A DNA stretch of 36,879 bases, taken from assembly GCA_001662425.1 (NCBI GenBank), contig BDDC01000517.1, forward strand, positions 14,878-51,756, given 5' to 3'. Below the pieces are notes generated by a model. That model ran no database searches. It was given only the letters and a program-made list of their open reading frames with translations, and was not told the DNA's origin. Of this stretch, positions 10,601 through 20,213 are shown piece after piece. This DNA comes from Chlamydomonas sphaeroides. Taxonomy: Eukaryota; Chlorophyta; Chlorophyceae; Chlamydomonadales; Chlamydomonadaceae. Within the stretch, counting starts at the first letter, position 1. Every line of letters starts with the position of its first letter. The position numbers and the translations under genes were made by a program.

Positions 10601-13600
10601 GCGTTGGCGGAGCTGACGGGCGCTGTGCAGCAAGCGCCCTCCCCCAGGGCCCTTCAACCCTGGCACATCCTTGGCCCCTCTCCGTGCCCTCTCCATCTTC
10701 CGCCCCGCCGCCATCCCTCTCCCTCCCGTCCCTCCCGTCCCCTCCTCCGCCCCGCGCCCCGCTGCCCGCAGATCGTGCTGGCGGTGTCCCAGATGGAGGC
10801 CGCCTCCACGCCCTCGGCCGCCTCGCGCATGTCGCTGTACACCGCCACAGGCCAGGTATGGGCGTGGCACGACGCGGGTTACCAGTCCCGCCCTGGGCAG
10901 TGCGCCCTTACGCTTGCTGCCTTGGCCAACATGTGCGCCACCAGCGCCCTTCCTGCTTTTGGGGTGGGGCCCTGCTGTGTGTCCTTGGTCAGGGCATGGG
11001 CAGGCCGCAACGTGCCCTCCCGCTGGGCCTGCACATAAGAATCAACTAGGCATCCGCAACCCTGCCCCTGGCTGCCTGCATGTGCCTGCTGCATTTTTTC
11101 ATATACTGACACACCTTTGTCACATGCTTATTACAAGTGTTGTAAAGGGGACCCACAACCCTGCCCCCAGGCCATCATGGACGCCTACATGTGCCTGCTG
11201 CACCTCACGGGAGGTACGCCAGCGGTGGCGGCCGCCCCGCTCAGCAGGACTGGCCACAGGGTGTGGCATCAGGCCGGAGCCCCTGACGTGGGCTGCCAAG
11301 AAGCGCTGCCGAGAGTGGCGGCAGGGCTGCGCCCTCGGGACTGCGCCGCCGCTGCCCTGCATGCCTGCGCTGCCGTGGCCCGACTCCACATGACCCGCAT
11401 GCCGCGGGGCCGTGCGGCGACTTGCGTGCCGAAACGCACATGCCCCCCGAACCGTTGCGCCCTGCCGCAGCTCTGGTGGTGGACTCGCTGTTTGGCGCCT
11501 TCGCGTCCATCGCCTTCCTGCAGTTCCTGGTGAAGGGCGTGCGGTGCTGCGGCCGGGCCGGTTGACCGAGCTTGGGGCTGGGCGCTGCCCTGCAGTCCTC
11601 GCCACGAGGGGACGGCGCTGCTGGACTGCTTCCTGCGGCAGCGCATGCGGCACGGCTGGTCCTTTGAAGGCCCCGGCGTCGCCGCCTCATCCCACCACCA
11701 CCCCTGACTTGGCAACCTGCACCCCCGATGCCACGGCGCCCAGGCTCCAGAGTTCCGTTGCCTCGGGCGCACACAACAACCCTTATCCAACCCCAATCTC
11801 GCTTCTCTCCCCCGACGCGGCAGCGGTGGGAGGCAGTGGCCTGCACCCCTCACACCACACCGCGGCGCACAGGCCCCTTGTCCCGGCTGCCTCCGGCACG
11901 CACCTTCCCCCATCCCCACCTCGCGCCCCCCGCCCCCGGTGCCGCAGCTCTTCGCGGTGTTCGAGATGCGCCAGACGCTGCTGGTGTGGCGCGCGCAGCG
12001 CGCCAACGGAGCCAACGGCGACGCGAGCTTCTGGAGCCTGCGCCGAGACATGGGCGCCGTGTACACCCGCTTCTACGCGCTGCTGCTCATCGGTGGGTCC
12101 GCCCGGGCTTGCACATTCCGCCTCGCTGCCCTGCCCACACGCCCAGCTCGCGCGCGCCCTCGCAGCGCCCTGCCCTCGCAATGCTCTTGCCATGCCCTTA
12201 CCATGCCCCCCCTCCCTATGGCCCTGCTCTGCCCCTTTGCACCGCCACCCCCAGGCCTGCTGCTGCTGTTCCAGCTGCAGGCCTACCTGCCGGTGCTGGT
12301 GGTGCTGCTGCACTCGTGGTGGCTGCCGCAGGTGGGCGGCGCCGGGCGCTGGTGCGGGCCCCCGAGGTGGCGCGTGGGACCCTCACGGGCGCACGGCGGT
12401 GGGGAACCCTCGCATGGGTGGCGCCTCGCATGCCAGGGCGTGCATGTCAGGGCTGTCGGGACGGGTGCGTGGCCGGATCATGCAGCGCGCCCAGGCTGCC
12501 ATGCCTGTGACCTGCAACGCCCCCTGCCCCCCTGCCGGCGTGTCCCTTGGCGCCGCCGTACGCAGATCATCCACAGCGCGCAGACCGACACGCGGCCGCC
12601 GCTGCGGCTGAACTACATCTGGGGCATGTCCGGGCTGCGCCTGGTCAGCCCGCTCTAGTGAGTGCAGCGTGCGCACGTGCTTGCACAGGCTGCTTGGCCA
12701 GCAGCACCTGTGCAGTACCTGTGCAGTACCTATCCTCATGAGCTTAGCGCTTCAGTGGTTGAGCGGAGCTGGGCGGCGGCCGTCCTGGGCGCGTTTGGGG
12801 CCTCCTTGCGCTGCATGCCGCGCTGCTGGAGCCCGCGCACGTCTGCACAAACCACCAGGTCGCGTCACTATGCGTTCCCCTGTCTGAACACATCCAGGGC
12901 GCCCGCCCGCCCGCCGGCCCCACACCGCAACCGCCCTTCTACCCCGCAGCTTCCTGGGCTGTCCCTCCAACCTGCTCCGCGTCGCCACGCGCCCCGCCGT
13001 GTGCGCCGCGCTGCTGGCCTGGGTGGGGCTGCAGGCGGCGGTGCTGTCGCTGCAGGTGCGGGTGGGGCCCAGGGCCTACATCCCGAGGGCGCTGCTGCCG
13101 CACCGATACGACTACCATCGCCCCGCCACACGGCGGGAGAACGGCATAGACGACGCGTCGGCGGCAGCGGCCGACGCCGCCGGCGCCGCCGGGCCGGCGG
13201 CGTCGGCTGGCGGCTCCGCCGCCTCGCCCGCGGGCGCGCCGGCGGCGCTGCGGCGGTTGGCTTCATGGCTGCCGTCGGGCCTGTGGTTCCGGAGACCGTC
13301 CGCCGCCGCCGCGGCGGCGGCGGCAGCGGGTCTGCGCGCTGCGGCGTACCTGAGCGGCGGCGGAGGAGGGTCGGCAGGCGCGGGCGGCGACGGAGACGTG
13401 GAGACGGGGCACGGCAGCAAGGAGTGGTGGGTGCCGCATGTTGCGGCACGCGAGCGCGGAGCAGCTCTAGCAGCGCGATGGCGCGATGACTTGCAACGGC
13501 CATGTCGCCGGCCCCGGTATCGCCCGCCATGCCGGCGTACGGCAGTCCGATTACGGCTGGCCTGTGCACGGCTCATGCCTGCAGCGCATACTCTGCTCTC

Positions 13601-14187
13601 CGTGCTGGGCTGCCCCTCCCGCCCGCAAATGTTTGGCATTGACACGACCTGCAGGTGCCGCGGCGGTGATGCTGCTACGGGCCACCGTTGCTTGCTTGCC
13701 GTCTACCGTTCAGCATGCGCTGTGCCCGCCCCCCTTCTGCCCCTGCCGCCCGCAGTGTGATCTGCATGAACCCCGTGCCGCTGCTGCCGCTGACGGCACG
13801 CATGGTCACGCCGTGTGGTAGGTGCTGGATGTGGAGGGACATCGCGCAGGCCAGGGCACTTAGGTGCCGAGACCTCAAGCACAGGAATTGGAGCAGTGGG
13901 CTGGCGGCGCTTTGCATCGCCGGCCTGGCTTGACACGGTCTGGACCAGTCAGACCGTCAGACCGTCATAACTGTTCACGTTGCCGCGCTGCGACGCAGGG
14001 CACTTCTTCCACGAGCCTTGCCTGACGCGATGGATGGAGGTGCGTGTGAAGCAGGGGCGCGGTCAATTGCCGCAGCCCAGAGCAGCCATGGCCACACGCG
14101 TTGCCAGCTCGCGCCTGACTGCTGCTTTGCGCCGCACAGGTCAAGATGGACTGTCCTACATGTCGCCGTCCGCTGCCGCCGGTGTAG
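6771..14187 (+). CDS. FLY1: Transmembrane RING-H2 E3 ubiquitin ligase, FLY1/TUL1 (Dsc complex) family
   Basis: Proposed exons: 6771-7128, 7443-7750, 8142-8227, 8509-8703, 9117-9370, 9499-9701, 10044-10279, 10522-10570, 10772-10855, 11171-11213, 11471-11529, 11948-12092, 12255-12331, 12566-12657, 12950-13426, 13756-13817, 13999-14039, 14140-14187; all phases fit, total 938 residues. FLY1/TUL1 ligases sit in Golgi and endosomal membranes and ubiquitinate membrane proteins; plant FLY1 affects pectin methylation in seed mucilage. A signal peptide (residues about 33-52) precedes a lumenal domain with LTGTYKG and GELVLKDG. Multiple membrane segments follow (for example around IMDAYMCLLHLTG and LLLLFQLQAYLPVLVVLL), then a family block ending PRALLPHRYDYHRP. 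A C-terminal RING-H2 has ligands C889, C892, C909, H911, H914, C917, C928 and C931, ending PLPPV as in plant homologues. Oddities are a polyQ insert in the lumenal domain, an Ala/Gly-rich insert before the RING, and two proposed GC-AG introns. The ATG at 6771 was chosen because it places a signal peptide near the start; the exact N-terminus is uncertain. Confidence 0.92.
7565..7606 (+). repeat. CAG trinucleotide repeat coding for polyglutamine
   Basis: Thirteen uninterrupted CAG codons followed by one CAA encode 14 glutamines in exon 2 of the FLY1-like gene, within the predicted lumenal domain. The pure repeat suggests recent expansion by slippage and probable length polymorphism. Confidence 0.93.
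8691..8955 (+). repeat. Imperfect duplication spanning the exon 4 splice donor of the FLY1-like gene
   Basis: The exon-end sequence accggtgcgt at 8700-8709 recurs at 8810-8819, and a block beginning ggcgcag at 8741 (containing cagagtgt and gtggcctagga) recurs at 8917. The spacings differ (110 and 176 bases), so the two copies have diverged by insertions or deletions. The second copy carries an intact-looking donor. Confidence 0.7.
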
Positions 14188-14271
14188 CGGATACTTGGGC
14201 GAGAGGCGGAGGGGGCCCAACGGAGGGCCATCATGGGGCCAGGGCTGGGGTGCAGTCCACACGCACACGAT

Positions 14272-14276
14272 TGTAA
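14272..14276 (+). terminator. TGTAA poly(A) signal of the FLY1-like gene
   Basis: TGTAA is the standard poly(A) signal of chlorophyte green algae. This copy lies 85 bases after the FLY1-like stop codon and 66 bases before the CCB4 start, so it neatly separates the two tandem genes. Confidence 0.7.
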
Positions 14277-14341
14277 CCCGCGCAGAGTCCCGCTCATGAT
14301 GTGGGTTGAGCACATCCACACCATACTCTATACCAAGCATC

Positions 14342-15773
14342 ATGGCTCACCTAGCCAGCACGTCTTATTCGGTTGCGTCGCTGCCATGCGTGTCCGGTCG
14401 ACGAGTCCCGCCCTTTGTTGCTTCACCAAGCCCGCGAGGCAAAATCTTTAGATGCGCAGCATCAGCTAAGAAGGTCGAGCAGGTCGTCCCCGACCAGTCG
14501 TTTGGGTTGGTGGCCAGCAACGCCGAGCTCTTTCGCGCGCTGCCGCTTTACGCTGGAGGACTGGGCGTGGCGTCCCTGCTACTTAACAGAGCTCTGTCGG
14601 GCATAGCCCCGGTCGTCGACGCGAGCAGCAGCCAAAGTCGCGCGGATGTGCTCGGCATCGTGCTCTCGGCTGTCCTGCTCCTCACTGGCCTACAGTGGCT
14701 CTCGCTCAAGCCACGGGAGATCGCGGCTGTGGAGCTGGACGGGCAATCCATCGACTTCGTGGACCCCGGGCTCAAGCCATACACACCCCTGCTGCGCGAG
14801 TTTACGTGGGCCCGCGACTCCATGTTCCGCACCACGCGCTGCAAGTCGCTTGTGCTCATCTACAAGGGGCGCACCCTGTTCCACTACGGCTACATTCTGC
14901 GCGGCGGCAAGCCCGGGGAGGCGGTGCCGGGGGACATCTGCAATCAGGCACGTTGGGCTTGACGGCGTCTGCACGTGAACCCCCGGTGCCTGTGGCGGTT
15001 GCAGCCGACGCCCTCGGCAGTCAAGCGGCAGAGCCCCAGCTTAGCCAGCCAGCCAGACAGCAACACGCGCCCTGCTCCCACAGTGCACGGTCCTGCCACG
15101 TGCCTCCTCCAACCCACCTCGCACGCGACGTCGTTCCCCTGCTTGCCCCCAACTCCACCCGCACCCCTGCTGCTCCTCCTTACAGGCCATGAAGGACGGG
15201 CAGGGCAACTACCTGGCCAATCTCATCCTGTACCCGGGCCGGCCCGAGTTCACGGCCTTCCTGCCGGACAACACGCAGGTGGGCCTGGGCCTGGGCGGGG
15301 GCGTCGGTCGGCGACGGGTGGATGGCGCAGCGGGGCTGCGGCCAGCGGCGCCCCACACACAACAGCAGCTGGCGGGCTGGTGCACATATGCAGCCGTCCT
15401 GAGCTGGCTCCGCTGCGGTCAGCCTGCAGGCCCCCCGAACGGCTTGCCCGTGGTATTGTGGGCACCGGGGGCCCGCCGCTGCCATCTTCGTCCTGTTCCA
15501 TTGCTCGCCTGGCCTCGCCCTCTGCCTCCAATCCCAGCCCCACCTCCGCACCTCGACCGCCAGGGCGTCATGGTGCAGCCGGTGGGCGACGGTGGCGTGC
15601 TGGTCGCCGGCACCGACACGATCCGCGGCTTCTCGCGGCTGGACCAGGCCTGGCTGGCCTCCATCGCAGACAAGCTGGAGGTGTCGCTGGGAGAGGTGGC
15701 GCTGCCGCAGGCGGGAGTGGGCTTCAGCAACAGCTCGGCCAAGGGCGGGCCGGCGGCGGCCGGCCGGCGGTGA
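14342..15773 (+). CDS. CCB4: CCB4, cofactor assembly of complex C (cytochrome b6f) subunit, chloroplast
   Basis: Proposed exons 14342-14947, 15186-15278 and 15564-15773 give 302 residues. CCB4 is part of the CCB system that covalently attaches haem ci to cytochrome b6 on the stromal side of the thylakoid membrane. The first 40 or so residues are rich in Ser, Arg and Pro and look like a chloroplast transit peptide. The CCB2/CCB4 (DUF2930) body follows with the highly conserved SGIAPVVDASSSQSRAD, two hydrophobic segments (around LPLYAGGLGVASLLLNRAL and VLGIVLSAVLLLTGLQWL), then NYLANLILYPGR, DTIRGFSRLDQAW and a short low-complexity end. The ATG at 14342 is the first in this frame. The first intron must use a GC donor (CAG followed by gcacgt) to keep the family frame. 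The gene lies close behind the FLY1-like gene on the same strand. Confidence 0.94.
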
Positions 15774-17769
15774 GGTGCACGGCGAACCTGGCTGCGCTGG
15801 GTGGGATGCCGGAGGGCGGCAGAGCGATCAAGAGTGGCGGGCGCGGCGCGGCGGTGCGGCGATGGTGGTCTCTGCCCGTGGGTGTTTTGGCGGTAGGTGT
15901 GCGGACAGAGGCCGTGAGGTTGTGTCTTTCAAGGCGGCGAGGGAATGGGAGAGTCTTGCCAGTCGTCCGGTGCTGACCATGCTCGCAAGAACTCTTGCTG
16001 CGTCGCGTGGCGGCACGCTCCTGCTTGTGCTTGGCGGAATGGCAGCGGAGATGTGGTGGCAGGCAGACGTGCAGGCAGGGGGCTGGGCCCGTGATCGCGG
16101 GCTGAGGTGGTGGGAGGGTTGCTTCTGTCGCGTACAGAGAGGGCTACATGGCAGCGGAAAGGTGGACAACCTAGCTCAGCGGCTAGCGTGTCGTCAGGGA
16201 GTTGTCGGGTTGCTGCTCGGCGCTGCTGCCAGGAAGGTGCTGCAATGGTCGCGCGGTCCTGCGCCGGTGCACTGTTTGGCCCCATCAGCGAGCTATGCCT
16301 TCGACACGACGTCAGTAACGGCAGCAGCCGACAAGCACCCGACGCGCAGGCGCCGTGCCGCGGCCTGGCGGCGGCGGGCACGAGGACCGCCGGTGCTGCC
16401 GACGCTGCTGTGCTTCCTCGGCCGCAATGGCCCGGGCCACGAACTTGGGCTCTCCGGTAGCCTGTTGCGCCTGGCGGATGGCATCGCCGGCGCTAGCACT
16501 GCGTCGCCGGCCGACGGTGGCCCTGGGCCCAGCACCCACGAGCTTGGCGCCGCGCAGCAGGAGCGGGGCCCACCCCGACACCAGTTGACGGCCGGCCTGT
16601 CGCTGGCGCCGGCCTACTGCTCGCTGCCGGGCTGCGCCAACCCCGGCTGCGCCAACCTGGCGGGCGACAGCGAGGCGGAGCTGGTGGCTGTGGGGGCGCA
16701 GGAGGCGGAGGGGCCCGGCTGGGGGGCGACGGCCCAAGGCGCGGCGCATCGATGCTGCGCAGCGTGCCGAGGCGCAGGGTGTGTGGGTGCCGAACCCGGG
16801 AGGCGCTGATGTCCCGAGGCTGGCTGCCCCCGCGTCACAGCTGGATGCATGCGCTTTGAAGCTGGGATGTTGGTAGCTGTCCATGTTGGGCTTGCGATGC
16901 CTGGTCGTCAGCTTGCTGCGAATAGCGCTAGGCAGGGGCGCGAGGGAGTGCGTGGGATGGGGGTTGGAGAGCGCTAGGTGCCAACGTCAGCGCGTGGTGT
17001 GGGCGATGGTGTGCGGCTCTGGCCAGGTAGCCGGCGTGGCCGTGGGGGTGCGGTAGAGCTGGCCGGCGTGCCGGTACCTCGGCCGGCGCGCAGAACGAAG
17101 CGGTTTCACGGGATCCTGCTGGCTGTGCAGCCTGCAAGCGCGCGTGGTGTTGCGGCGTGTGCACGCGTCCGCTCCATTGCTGGCTCGGTTGCCCCGCTTA
17201 GTTATCCTTAGTTATCTGCGTGTCGGTTGCCAGCAGTGTCATCGCAGTACCGGTAGCATCGCCAAACCTCCCCAGCTGCGCATGGGTGCAAGGCTTGCCC
17301 CCCAAAAGAGGCCACCCAGACTAAACGAACACCGTCGGTCATTATGCGGTTTTAGCTGGGACTATTTGAGGGGTATCGGGCACGCTAACCTCCGTGCCCT
17401 CACCCCACGGGCCGGACTTCGCCGCCCGAACTGCCTTAACGGCAGGACCATATCTCCCAACACTGCCGCCGCTAACGCACGCCGCCGCTGCTGCCGCTCT
17501 CGCTGTGTCGCGGCCGCTTGCGGCGGCCGCTACCACCCCCTCCGCCTCCGCCCCCCGGCCCATCGCTGCCGCCAGGGCGGAAGCAGGCCGGGCGCTCAGC
17601 CCTGAGCAGCTGGAGGCACAGCAGCAGCAGCATATTCAGAGCGGGAAGGAGGGGGATGGGCAGGAGCATGCTGTTACGCTACCGGTGTTATGACCGCGCA
17701 GTCCCGCCGCTGCTTGTGTTACCTTCTCACCCGGCCACCCAGTCACCCACCCACAACGACACTCACTCC
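15774..17769. other. Gene-poor stretch between CCB4 and the inverted-repeat element
   Basis: About 2 kb contains no intact gene that I can support. The CCB4 3' UTR must begin here, but the plus strand holds no TGTAA until 17805, inside the inverted repeat. A degenerate MYND-like frame lies at about 16381-16809. A further open frame at 17394-17693, with a GTG rather than ATG at its head, has mildly coding-like composition but no recognisable domain. Confidence 0.5.
16381..16809 (+). pseudogene. Degenerate MYND zinc-finger gene remnant
   Basis: The plus-strand frame ending in TGA at 16809 reads CSLPGCANPGCANLAGDSEAE around 16618-16680. This resembles the first cysteine pair and following segment of MYND fingers that are abundant in volvocine algae. 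Further on, HRCCAACRGA at about 16747-16776 resembles the YCC-x-x-C part of the same finger. The middle CxxC pair and the C-terminal His-Cys ligands are missing, so a working finger cannot form. Upstream residues such as LPTLLCFLGRNGPGHELGLSGSLLRLAD could be the remains of the preceding helical region. No start codon or splice structure is convincing. I infer a decayed copy; a diverged live exon is less likely. Confidence 0.45.
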
Positions 17770-17807
17770 ATGATAAGCTAGAATGAAGTCAAAGAAGGAA
17801 TATCTGT
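17770..17807 (+). repeat. Left arm of 38-bp inverted repeat
   Basis: Begins atgataagctagaa and ends gaatatctgt. It is the reverse complement of 18367-18404 with a single T/C difference. Confidence 0.95.
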
Positions 17808-17837
17808 AACCTGCGAAAACGTGAATTCATCGATATC

Positions 17838-18207
17838 NNNNNNNNNNNNNNNNNNNNNNNNNNNNNNNNNNNNNNNNNNNNNNNNNNNNNNNNNNNNNNN
17901 NNNNNNNNNNNNNNNNNNNNNNNNNNNNNNNNNNNNNNNNNNNNNNNNNNNNNNNNNNNNNNNNNNNNNNNNNNNNNNNNNNNNNNNNNNNNNNNNNNNN
18001 NNNNNNNNNNNNNNNNNNNNNNNNNNNNNNNNNNNNNNNNNNNNNNNNNNNNNNNNNNNNNNNNNNNNNNNNNNNNNNNNNNNNNNNNNNNNNNNNNNNN
18101 NNNNNNNNNNNNNNNNNNNNNNNNNNNNNNNNNNNNNNNNNNNNNNNNNNNNNNNNNNNNNNNNNNNNNNNNNNNNNNNNNNNNNNNNNNNNNNNNNNNN
18201 NNNNNNN
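17838..18207. other. Assembly gap (370 N)
   Basis: All bases are N. The gap lies between the two inverted-repeat arms, which is a typical place for an assembly to break. Bases just left of it, at 17823-17837, read GAATTC, ATCGAT and GATATC in overlap. Confidence 1.
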
Positions 18208-18366
18208 CACACGGCCGAAGACAGGAGTGCGGCTGTGCGGCATACCTGAGCGCGTAACGGCGCGTTATCCAGCGAAACATGTTGAGGGGGTCCGTTGGCT
18301 GCTACTGGCGCGGGGCCACGACATCCCAGCCCAACCCAACGCAACGGGAACCGAACTCCATGTCAC

Positions 18367-18404
18367 ACAGATATTCCTTCTTTGACTTCGTTCTAGCTTA
18401 TCAT
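18367..18404 (-). repeat. Right arm of 38-bp inverted repeat
   Basis: Reads acagatattcc at its inner end and ctagcttatcat at its outer end on the plus strand; partner of 17770-17807. Confidence 0.95.
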
Positions 18405-18880
18405 TATGTCGTGCCGCAGCCAAACCGTGGGCCCGGCGCAAGAGATGCTGTGCACAGGGCCTTGACTGCACATTGGCACTTGTTTACAGTTGCCTTACAT
18501 AACTTGTGTAGCGTGGATCGGCATCATGGCCCATGGGGTCAGTGCGCGCCGGCGGCAGGCAGGCGGGCAAGAAGGGGCAAGATACACTAGGTGCCGGTTG
18601 GTGGGCTGTCAGCTAGGGTTGTCAGGGGCGGGCTAGGTGGTGAGGCCCCGTCTAACCAGCACCACGTGCACATTTGCGTAGGAACCCAGCCGTGGAACCC
18701 AGCCGTGGGGCAATAGAGCGACCGGGCCTGACCCAGGGGAGACCCCTGGCCTGACCGGCCAGCCCAAGCGGCAACCGCCAACGGCGACGTGTAAATTTGG
18801 CGCGAAGTTCGCGTGCGCCTGCACAGACATTCAACACGACGGCTGACGCTGGACATAAGAAGCTCTGGCCGTGCAGCACG
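18405..18880 (+). promoter_or_regulatory. Upstream region of the RNase H2 subunit C gene
   Basis: This 476-base stretch should hold the promoter and leader of the downstream gene. It contains a 13-bp tandem duplication (ggaacccagccgt at 18681 and 18694) and a perfect 7-bp stem with a 3-base loop at 18733-18749 (CCAGGGG, AGA, CCCCTGG). I see no TATA box or coding frame. Confidence 0.4.
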
Positions 18881-20213
18881 ATGGCAGCCGAGAGCGTCAT
18901 AAGCGTTTCGCGGCCGCCCCTCTGCGCGATGCACAACCTGCCTGTGAAGCTCGCTGCAAACACGGCCCCTGGTTCAGCTGCAGACTGGAAACCGGAACCA
19001 GCGAGCGGTAAGCGCGTCGGTGCCCAGCTCGGTGCATGTTGCTGCCATGCGGGAGCGCGGCGAGGTGATGAACACCCCTTTGGCTTGCGCAGAAGGCAGC
19101 AGCACAATGGAGGCATACTTGCGCGGACGCCTGCTCAGAGGTGCGTTTTGACACGCAAAAACGATCGACAACCGCACCGCAAGGGGCCTTCGTGCTAGCA
19201 GGGCCAAGGCCTCGAGGGCCGCAGCCCCCGGCGTCCTTCCGCGGCTGCGGGTGCTTACGCTGTTTCTTGCAACTAGCGAGCCTCTGTGGCTCCCTCTCGT
19301 GCCCACGCGCCACCGAAAGTCCCGCTGGGCTGCTGCCAGGAGCGCATGACGGACCGTCCTCCGCTGCGACAGGACCGCCCAGCTCCCCCTCGCACCCTGC
19401 CTCCCGCCACACACCGCCACACACAGGCACGCCAGTGGAGCTGCCGCCCGGCTACACGGGGCTCGTGCTCCGCAGCGACGGCAAGGGCTCGGACGCGTGC
19501 GCGCGGCAGTGGGCCGCCACCGGCGCGTTCACCTCGTTCGTGGCGTGGGGCCACGACACGGCGCCGGGGCCCACCGACGGCCTGCGGCGGGCGCTGGATT
19601 GGTGCGGCATGGCGGCGCAGGTGCGGCTGGGGCAGAGGGGCCGGCTCAAGCAGGGGTGGGATACGGTAGCTTTGTTTGGGCGGTGCACGCGCGCGACGGA
19701 AACCTCGCGTCGTCAAATCGCGGGCGGATGTCGCATAGCGGCACGGGGGCGGTGGGGTGGGGTGGGGTACACACGTAACCCGTGCGGCAGCTTACGAGCC
19801 GTGGCAAGTCGCGCGGGCCGAGCGCGGGTGCCAAGTCATGCACCACATCCAGGACACCACTCGCCCGTCCTCCGGGGGCTGCTGCGAGGTTGTGGCTGCT
19901 GCAGTGCGTGGCCCTGCGCCCCTCTCGCGTCGCCCTGACGCGGGCGGACCTAGCGTCGCAGCGCCGCTCGACGTCAGGGGGGAGCAGGCTCGCCCCGTCC
20001 TGCTGCACCCCTCCTCGCGTGGCGGGCTCGCTGGTCGCCGGCCCAGCTCGCGGCCTGCCCGGCCCCTCGCGCCAGCGCGACACCGCACGACCGCGCTGCT
20101 CGGGGTCCCTTGTGTCCGCGGCTCGCCAGGTGCATGCTGCCGTGGGGCTGCAGGAGGTGGAGGCGGAGCTGCGAGCGCTGCAAGCGCCGGCGGCGGAGGC
20201 GGCCGCCAAGTAG
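18881..20213 (+). CDS. RNASEH2C: Ribonuclease H2 subunit C
   Basis: Proposed exons 18881-19007, 19093-19140, 19427-19620 and 20130-20213 give 150 residues with all phases agreeing. RNase H2 removes ribonucleotides misincorporated in nuclear DNA and degrades RNA-DNA hybrids; subunit C is a non-catalytic scaffold that forms an interlocked beta-barrel with subunit B. The family signature is clear: MHNLPVKL near the N-terminus (the 'hLLPC' strand), AYLRGRLLRGTPVELPPGY, then GAFTSFVAWGHDTAPGP, matching the conserved 'F..W...T.PG.' block, followed by an amphipathic C-terminal helix (VEAELRALQ). The length is close to human and plant subunit C. The ATG at 18881 was preferred because it is followed by an open exon ending in a good donor. 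A short variable loop replaces the usual linker between the first two strands. Confidence 0.9.

Larger units (their letters stand above)
17770..18404. mobile_element. Probable small DNA transposon (MITE-like) with 38-bp terminal inverted repeats, interior unsequenced
   Basis: The arms at 17770-17807 and 18367-18404 are inverted copies matching at 37 of 38 positions, far beyond chance. Between them lie 370 undetermined bases plus about 190 readable bases without coding signal. Both arms are AT-rich compared with the surrounding GC-rich DNA, as expected for a transferred or mobile sequence. No clear target-site duplication is visible at the edges, so the true ends may be elsewhere, or the structure may be an assembly artefact. 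The true length is unknown because the gap size may be an estimate. Confidence 0.5.

Noticed and set aside
15592..16809. 405-codon plus-strand open frame overlapping the end of CCB4
   Set aside because: Its first part is an out-of-frame shadow of CCB4 exon 3 and has no domain; only the final 140 codons carry the MYND-like relic reported separately.
16312..16884. 190-codon minus-strand frame with a helical segment near GEPKFVARAIAAEEAQQRRQ
   Set aside because: It is antisense to the MYND-like relic, has no recognised motif, and lacks supporting splice sites.
17394..17693. Plus-strand frame ending SPEQLEAQQQQHIQSGKEGDGQ, possibly an exon
   Set aside because: It has no ATG, no clear acceptor upstream and no family; its Ala/Pro-rich start is typical of chance frames here.
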